A DNA stretch of 25,290 nucleotides, taken from the IMG/VR virus record IMGVR_UViG_3300009161_000212, positions 1 through 25,290 of that record; one strand, 5' to 3'. The position numbers and the translations under genes were made by a program. The stretch is from a virus. This document shows positions 20,734 to 25,290 of this stretch, in pieces. The stretch's first letter is position 1. Each line of letters begins with the position of its first letter. A model generated the notes under the pieces. That model had not been told where the DNA came from. It worked only from the letters and a program-made list of their open reading frames with translations, and searched no databases.

Positions 20734-22443
20734 CTACGGGAGAAGAAAGACAACGTCTAGCCACATCGTGAATGCCCCAAAGTTATCAACCGCAGTGTGG
20801 TCCTGAATGAGAGTGTCCACGGTTCGCGACCATGTCACCTGTAGGTTGCTGGCCGGGCTCAACGCCTCAAGCGCGGTCTGATCCATGATCACTCCAGTCG
20901 TCGGATTCACGAACCGAATGTAGAATCCTGTGGTTGCCGGTTGGTACGCAGCCGCAGTAAACGGAGACACTTGGAAATTGGGCAGAATTGGGCGGATTGA
21001 TTCTGAGTTTGCAAGAAGGACAGGAGGGGGCCAAGTCGACGCGCTCCTAGATCCTTGAGTTGGCAGCTTGTTGTTTGAGTGCCCGATGACCAGAGCGTTG
21101 ATGGTGGACCCAACAAAAGACGCAGATGTCGCGTCACCTTCCTTTACCCAGTTGGCATTAGCCGTTACTCCGCCTCCAGTGGTTGTCCCGTTCCAGTAAA
21201 CACGCCCTCCGACAGTCTCCTGGTGCCTGAGTTGCACGTTGACCGTGTTAAGCCCCACTCCGTTCAGGATTGGCCAAATCTTACCTTGGGCAGAATTGGC
21301 GTGATTTGCCATCGTGGCAGCCAAGACCTTTGCGCCGACAGCCACCGTGTCCCAACTGATCGTGATTTGGGATGCGCTAATGGATTGGATGAAAGGGTTT
21401 CCCCAAGGGGCGTGCCCGCTGTCAGACACAACTTCCCAGCCTGCCGTATAGGATGCTGTTGTTGACTCCGTTGCGGTAGGAACATTTGTTCCAGCAAGGG
21501 TGTACGTGAATTGATTGGTAGCGGTGACCGTTATGACAGCTTCGGTCGCGTTGAGCACGGAATTGGTTGCAAACACGGTGTTGAACTTTTGCCCGTTGAT
21601 TGCTCCGTGCGCTTTATCCAGTTTGACGGTGACGACGTTGGAGGTCCGCCCAGTCTCGGTAACAAGCCAAGTGTTCCGTCCTTTGATCAACAGGAAGCTG
21701 CGATCTAATCGCTTCAGGTTTGCGCGTGCAATGTCAACCTGAGCAACTGTTAGCGATTGGTTCGTTGCGAAGCTCACATAGTTGCCGTCAAACTCGCCAA
21801 CCCTTGCAGGTTGATACCAAGTTCCAGACTCATACATTTCATTGCGTCCGGTGGTTGTGTTGTATCGGACCATGCCGACGGCTGGGCTTCCAGGACGGGC
21901 AGCAGTTGTTCCAGACGGGAGCGTGAGCGATGCGCCGTACAGCACCAGGTTCGTCGGGTTGAACGAACCACCTCCGCCGCCGGAAACCGTCTGGAACTCG
22001 ACAGTCCCTTCAACGGCATCAGTCAGCACGAGCGCCTGCCCGCTGGTAGCCGTTCCGGCGGTAACGGCTGGCGTGATGATGTTCAGGTTTGTGAACCCGC
22101 GGAGGGTCGTGATTCCGCCATCAATAAACAATGTCTTTACCCCAAACAAACCGCTGTCGATTCCGTCAAGCGTTAGCGTGGAAATATCTCCAAGCTCAAA
22201 GCTGTTAGTTAGGTTGCCATCAAAAACCGTCGGCCCAGTTAAAATGACGTTGGTCCCAATCTTTGCGACTCCGTTGGTGTAGACCGAAGCCCACAAAGTG
22301 GCAAAGTTGGTGTTTGATTTCAGCCCAAAGGTCCGAAGCGTGTCTCCGGTTCCGTCGTTTGGATTTGTGCCGGTATTGATAACGGCACGCGTTTGGCCAA
22401 GCAGGCACAACGGAAAAAGCAAAACCAGCAAGAGTTTGTTCAT
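20734..22443 (-). CDS. Fibre-like structural protein with apparent signal peptide (569 aa)
   Basis: ATG 22443-22441 opens a Sec-type signal peptide: MNK, a hydrophobic LLLVLLFPLCLLG and a possible cleavage after QTRA. Then comes NTGTNPNDGTGDTLRTFGLK with SNTNFATLW (about 23-51), a motif found at the N-terminus of many phage tail and baseplate proteins. Later parts are fibre-like: GTATSGQALVLTDAVEGTVE, a Gly run SGGGGGS, and TAARPGSPAVGMVRYNTTTG with NEMYESGTWYQPA. A signal peptide on a virion protein is unusual. The terminator at 22455-22482 lies just upstream, so the transcription source is unclear. Alternatives are an exported phage-encoded adhesin. Confidence 0.7.
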   Translation of the reverse strand: MNKLLLVLLFPLCLLGQTRAVINTGTNPNDGTGDTLRTFGLKSNTNFATLWASVYTNGVAKIGTNVILTGPTVFDGNLTNSFELGDISTLTLDGIDSGLFGVKTLFIDGGITTLRGFTNLNIITPAVTAGTATSGQALVLTDAVEGTVEFQTVSGGGGGSFNPTNLVLYGASLTLPSGTTAARPGSPAVGMVRYNTTTGRNEMYESGTWYQPARVGEFDGNYVSFATNQSLTVAQVDIARANLKRLDRSFLLIKGRNTWLVTETGRTSNVVTVKLDKAHGAINGQKFNTVFATNSVLNATEAVITVTATNQFTYTLAGTNVPTATESTTASYTAGWEVVSDSGHAPWGNPFIQSISASQITISWDTVAVGAKVLAATMANHANSAQGKIWPILNGVGLNTVNVQLRHQETVGGRVYWNGTTTGGGVTANANWVKEGDATSASFVGSTINALVIGHSNNKLPTQGSRSASTWPPPVLLANSESIRPILPNFQVSPFTAAAYQPATTGFYIRFVNPTTGVIMDQTALEALSPASNLQVTWSRTVDTLIQDHTAVDNFGAFTMWLDVVFLLP

Positions 22444-22450
22444 GGGAATG

Positions 22451-22482
22451 AAAAGGGCCGATCTGGATAAGCAGACCGGCCC
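22451..22482 (-). terminator. Intrinsic terminator after the capsid gene block
   Basis: On the minus strand GGGCCG pairs with CGGCCC, a G-T wobble follows, and TCTG pairs with CAGA around a 6-base loop (11-bp stem), then TTTTC. It lies 37 bases after the cement gene and only 7 bases before the fibre start codon. It would end transcription of the capsid block or reduce read-through into the fibre genes. Confidence 0.75.
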
Positions 22483-22519
22483 AGTGTGACCAATGAGCGG
22501 TAAGGGCCGAACGGTAAGA

Positions 22520-22915
22520 TTACGTATCCAGGCGGATGCCAGCAGTGATCGCGGTCAGATCGCCAGTCGTCGCCGACATCGCGATGTTGACCCGAATGTA
22601 GCGGCGAACCGTGGACGGCAGACGCCAGCGGCGGGTGGTCGCGGCGGTCGCGTTGGAAGCGCCAGTGAGCACCAGCGTCGCAAGCTGCGAGACGGCAGCG
22701 AAGGAGCTGTTGTCAGCGCTGTCGTTGATCGTGAACGTGATGGTTTGACCAGTCGCGCAAGTAGTCGCCGGGACAGCGATCACAAGCTCGGACTGCTCAC
22801 CGACGTATTCAGGCAGCGCCACGCCCAGGTCGATCGACGAGGAGTTGGCGTTGGTGTTCTGAGCGGGCAGCACGCGGCTGACCGTAAGGAGTGCGTCCTG
22901 AGTTTGACGAGGCAT
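22520..22915 (-). CDS. Capsid cement protein, Bbp16-like (131 aa)
   Basis: ATG 22915-22913 has AAAGGAA about ten bases upstream and follows the capsid gene by 27 bases. The order of elements matches Bbp16-type cement proteins: SSSIDLGVALPEYVGEQSEL, VIAVPATTCATGQTITFTIN, DSADNSSFAAVSQLATLVLT, then RRWRLPSTVRRYIRVNIAMS and a final DLTAITAGIRLDT strand. Such proteins trimerise on the capsid surface and stabilise it. Immediate linkage to the major capsid gene supports this. Length is typical of the family. Confidence 0.75.
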   Translation of the reverse strand: MPRQTQDALLTVSRVLPAQNTNANSSSIDLGVALPEYVGEQSELVIAVPATTCATGQTITFTINDSADNSSFAAVSQLATLVLTGASNATAATTRRWRLPSTVRRYIRVNIAMSATTGDLTAITAGIRLDT

Positions 22916-22942
22916 GGTATTGGTTCCTTTCGGGCAGTTGCG

Positions 22943-23905
22943 TTATTCGATGGAGTCCGTGATGCCGATGTTGTCGGACAGCACGATGGGGATTCCGTCC
23001 CAGTCCTGCACGCGGCTCGCGATGTTTGGCGTGGTGCGCGCAGCGTTGGGCGCGACACCGGCCTGCGAGAAGATCGTGACCGAGCGGGACCGGGCAAGCT
23101 GGCCAGCGGACCGGCGCGACATGAAGAGCACGTCCGGCGTATAGCCGACCGGGAACTTCTCAATCAGCTGCGAGATCAGCGAGTCGCTCGCCGTCTTGCC
23201 AGAATCGGCAGTGACGTTCAGGATTCGGCCCACACAGTTGACATTGCCAAGCTGAAGCCCGACGTGAGCGGTCAGGTCAGCGACCCGGCCACCGTACTTA
23301 TTGCCGGAACTATCGGTGAGCTGCTGGTCCCGGAACTCGCCAAGCTGGAGCGTGTTTCCGTTGCCGAACACAAGATGCGCGTCCTGGAGTCCGAACTTGA
23401 CCGCGTAGATCGAGGACGCCGTGGTCGCCGTGGTGCCGGTGGCATCCACAACGATCGCCGACGTGCCGGACGTGGCGGTCTTAGGCGTGAACGCCTTCAT
23501 TCCACCGAAGCCAGCGGTCGAAGTGCCGTTGAAGATCTGACCGCCAAGCGTGATCAACGCGGAGCGAGTCACGCGGCTGGCCTCAATCATTTCGAGATCA
23601 GGCAGGCCAAGACCTTCGGAGGCTCGCGAAACGGCAAGGTCAATTTCAACCGCGCCTCGGAAGATGAAGCACTCGGTCAACCGCTGGTCGAAGGTCGACC
23701 GGCTGGGCGCAATGCCTTGGTTGGCGGCCGTGAAGCCGGTGGTAGGCAGCGTGGTGGCGACTGCGGTCTTGTACTGCGTGCCCGGAATAACTCGGGACAG
23801 GAAGGACATGACCTCAGGCGCGAAGGTCTGATTCTCTTCGATCAGGCCAACCGCCACGTCGTTGCCGGTAAGCTTGGCAACATCGAGCAGGGTATGAACT
23901 GGCAT
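22943..23905 (-). CDS. Major capsid protein (HK97-fold candidate, 320 aa)
   Basis: ATG 23905-23903 follows the coiled-coil gene by 14 bases. The N-terminal region is MPVHTLLDVAKLTGNDVAVG then EENQTFAPEVMSFLSRVIPG, consistent with an N-arm. A middle section AVEIDLAVSRASEGLGLPDL with MIEASRVTRSALITLGGQIF resembles the spine helix of HK97-type capsids. A late PVGYTPDVLFMSRRSAGQLA with QDWDGIPIVLSDNIGITDS is the typical P/A-domain ending, where the target residue I(P)IVxSDN recurs in this family. The coiled-coil gene before and the cement gene after fit a capsid assembly unit. Confidence 0.85.
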   Translation of the reverse strand: MPVHTLLDVAKLTGNDVAVGLIEENQTFAPEVMSFLSRVIPGTQYKTAVATTLPTTGFTAANQGIAPSRSTFDQRLTECFIFRGAVEIDLAVSRASEGLGLPDLEMIEASRVTRSALITLGGQIFNGTSTAGFGGMKAFTPKTATSGTSAIVVDATGTTATTASSIYAVKFGLQDAHLVFGNGNTLQLGEFRDQQLTDSSGNKYGGRVADLTAHVGLQLGNVNCVGRILNVTADSGKTASDSLISQLIEKFPVGYTPDVLFMSRRSAGQLARSRSVTIFSQAGVAPNAARTTPNIASRVQDWDGIPIVLSDNIGITDSIE

Positions 23906-23919
23906 CGTGTGTTATTTGG

Positions 23920-24357
23920 TTAGGGTTTGGCGGACGCGGCGCGGGCGGCCTTAGCGCGCGCCAGCCCCGTAAGGGTAGGGTCAATCGTCTTCTTCACCGG
24001 ATTGGCCGACGCGCCGGAATCGGCGGCGGCAGCCGGATGGCCGACCGTCCCGAGGATTGCGGCAGCCTGGGCAGACGGACTGGCAGTCAATCGGCTCGCC
24101 TCAAGCTTGAGCGATTCGGCGGCAGCGTTAGCCTCTTCGGCGGTCTTGGCAGCAGCAGACGCAGACGCCTTTGCGGTCTCGACCTCGCCAGTAAGACGCT
24201 GGACTTCGGCATTCAGCCGGTCCCGGTCTTGGGAAACAGACGAGAGATCGGAAAGCGCTTTGTCACGCTCGCCAGTGAGTGCCGCGACCTTGGACGCGTG
24301 CTGCTCGGCGGATCCGAGGAGCGCGGTGGCGCGGGCAAAAAATTCGCCTACGTTCAT
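23920..24357 (-). CDS. Coiled-coil protein, possible scaffold (145 aa)
   Basis: ATG 24357-24355 is used, with a TTG one codon earlier and AGGG upstream. The middle is a long heptad coiled coil (VAALTGERDKALSDLSSVSQ, DRDRLNAEVQRLTGEVETAK, then Ala-rich AAAKTAEEANAAAESLKLEA). The C-terminus is Ala/Ser-rich and basic (PTLTGLARAKAARAASAKP). It has no catalytic motif. Its place directly before the major capsid gene is the usual scaffold position, and long helices suit a scaffolding protein, but no scaffold family is recognised. Scaffold is inference. Confidence 0.6.
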   Translation of the reverse strand: MNVGEFFARATALLGSAEQHASKVAALTGERDKALSDLSSVSQDRDRLNAEVQRLTGEVETAKASASAAAKTAEEANAAAESLKLEASRLTASPSAQAAAILGTVGHPAAAADSGASANPVKKTIDPTLTGLARAKAARAASAKP

Positions 24358-24401
24358 CAACCCTATGTTCTAACCGCAACACAGTGTTGATGGTTGGACC
24401 G

Positions 24402-24776
24402 TCAGGCATTGCGTTTTCGTCGATGCGTCTTTGTTATACCCGGCGGAAGTCCAAGCTTTTTGACCACTCCAGCAGCCATTCGGCGAATTGCCTGACCAGA
24501 CATGCCGCACAGTTTTCCGATGTGCTCGAGCGAGTACAGAGTCTCATGCCCTGGAATCCGCAGGACGTAGACCGCAATCATTACGCGAGCCTGGGCAGCC
24601 CGACGGTATCGCGCATGAAAGCTTGGCGTGGTAGACAGCAGGACAAGCGACGCAAACGCACGGGCTCCGCGTTCAACGGCTGCGCGTTCAAGCTCGTTGT
24701 TCCAGCCTTGGGGCTGTGTCTCGCCTAAACCGCGCTCCACCTCGTCTAGGTCAAAGTCTACGGATGGTTCGTTCAT
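24402..24776 (-). CDS. Helix-turn-helix protein of unknown role (124 aa)
   Basis: ATG 24776-24774 overlaps the terminase small subunit stop as ATGA. The N-terminal 30 residues are acidic (EPSVDFDLDEVERGLGETQP). Residues about 56-75 form a helix (RYRRAAQARVMIAVYVLR). A helix-turn-helix lies at about 82-108 (SLEHIGKLCGMSGQAIRRMA, then AGVVKKLGLP), with a basic tail (THRRKRNA). The layout resembles sigma-region-4-like or terminase-associated binding domains. It may regulate late genes or assist packaging; the close link to TerS favours the latter. Confidence 0.7.
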   Translation of the reverse strand: MNEPSVDFDLDEVERGLGETQPQGWNNELERAAVERGARAFASLVLLSTTPSFHARYRRAAQARVMIAVYVLRIPGHETLYSLEHIGKLCGMSGQAIRRMAAGVVKKLGLPPGITKTHRRKRNA

Positions 24777-25258
24777 TTGGATTTCTCCTCAAACTCAACC
24801 GCGCAGGAAGCTAGCACATGGCCGATTGCATCCCAGACCTTCCGCACCTCCTCGCGGATCTCGGCAACGTCTTTGCCCACCATGCGGAGCGGAGCCTGGG
24901 ATTCGGATTGCGTCCTAGCCTCGGCGATCTTTGATGCGATGCGACCGAAAGCGCCAGCGACCAGTGAGCGTTCAACTAGCGTCCCGGCTTTGCGGTCGTT
25001 GATGAGCTTGAGCTGCCGGATCTGCTCTTGGAGCTTTTGGTCTTTAAGCGGGCCTGACGATGCGCGTGATCCTGCGGCTTCAAGGGCAGCGCGAGATTGG
25101 GCCTCGGTCCACATGGCGTGCCCATCGCTTGATTTGGCTGCCGGTGTCACATTCACAAGCGCAGCGTGCAGCGCTTGCTTTCCAACCTTCAGCGCCCTGG
25201 CAAGGTGCGCGATTGACCGCGGCACATCCGCGGAGGTGGTTTGGTTTGATTTTGCCAT
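24773..25258 (-). CDS. Terminase small subunit, Nu1-like (161 aa)
   Basis: ATG 25258-25256 is the first start after the gene-free upstream edge. Residues about 16-35 (IAHLARALKVGKQALHAALV) are a winged-helix-type helix-turn-helix such as that of lambda Nu1. A helical region follows with LKDQKLQEQIRQLKLINDRK and GTLVERSLVAGAFGRIASKI, as in Nu1 family members where it mediates oligomerisation. It binds the packaging site and recruits the large subunit. TerL is about 7.5 kb away, unlike the adjacent order in lambda. No cos or pac site was identified upstream in the short visible edge. Confidence 0.8.
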   Translation of the reverse strand: MAKSNQTTSADVPRSIAHLARALKVGKQALHAALVNVTPAAKSSDGHAMWTEAQSRAALEAAGSRASSGPLKDQKLQEQIRQLKLINDRKAGTLVERSLVAGAFGRIASKIAEARTQSESQAPLRMVGKDVAEIREEVRKVWDAIGHVLASCAVEFEEKSK

Positions 25259-25290
25259 GTTTAGACGGAGGTCGGTCTGCTGCGGTCACC

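Noticed and set aside
22493-23923. 476-codon plus-strand open frame antisense to the capsid and cement genes
   Set aside because: It is Arg/Gly/Asp-rich low-complexity text with no domain, and the minus-strand genes here are recognisable. It is a shadow frame caused by codon bias.

Overview
The window is a continuous stretch of tailed double-stranded DNA phage or prophage genome. All genes I support lie on the minus strand, so the biological reading direction runs from 25290 down to 1. No host gene, integrase, tRNA or CRISPR array is visible. The sequence is fairly GC-rich. A lipoprotein and a spanin-like membrane protein point to a Gram-negative host. Some tail and regulatory gene texts feel Verrucomicrobiota-like to me, but that is a weak impression. 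Genes are packed tightly: at least fifteen junctions are ATGA or GTGA overlaps. I used these overlaps to choose starts and to recover small genes of 47 to 60 residues.

Layout in the direction of transcription. (1) 25258-22520: terminase small subunit (Nu1-like), a helix-turn-helix protein, a coiled-coil protein, major capsid protein and a Bbp16-like capsid cement protein, closed by a good intrinsic terminator. (2) 22443-19265: two fibre-like proteins, the first with an apparent signal peptide, and a small baseplate-like protein. (3) 19261-18367: membrane/coiled-coil protein, holin, lipoprotein (lysis-type genes, no endolysin seen) and an out-of-frame overlapping gene. (4) 18370-12426: head-tail connector candidates, terminase large subunit (GpA type), gpW-like protein, lambda-type portal, S49 capsid protease and tail terminator candidate. 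(5) 12416-5591: tail tube, chaperone-position protein, short tape measure and tail-tip proteins ending in a 1132-residue protein. (6) 5537-3565: small regulatory and accessory genes, including zinc-binding and ribbon-helix-helix proteins, a gene-free structured stretch, a small repressor-like gene flanked by four palindromic operator-like sites, and two single-pass membrane mini-proteins. (7) 3562-1204: RecT annealase, an unknown partner and a Cas4/RecB-type nuclease, followed by a probable terminator. (8) 1121-1: four small co-translated accessory genes, the last running off the window.

Together these encode a lambda-like packaging and portal machine (TerL, gpW-like, portal, S49 protease in lambda A-W-B-C order), but the capsid genes are about 5.7 kb upstream of TerL, with fibre and lysis genes in between. 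The short tape measure suggests a short-tailed siphovirus. The strongest less-expected signals are the operator array around the repressor-like gene (4207-4481), the displaced capsid block, the signal peptide on a fibre protein, the overprinted gene at the lipoprotein, and the structured gene-free segment at about 4500-4805.
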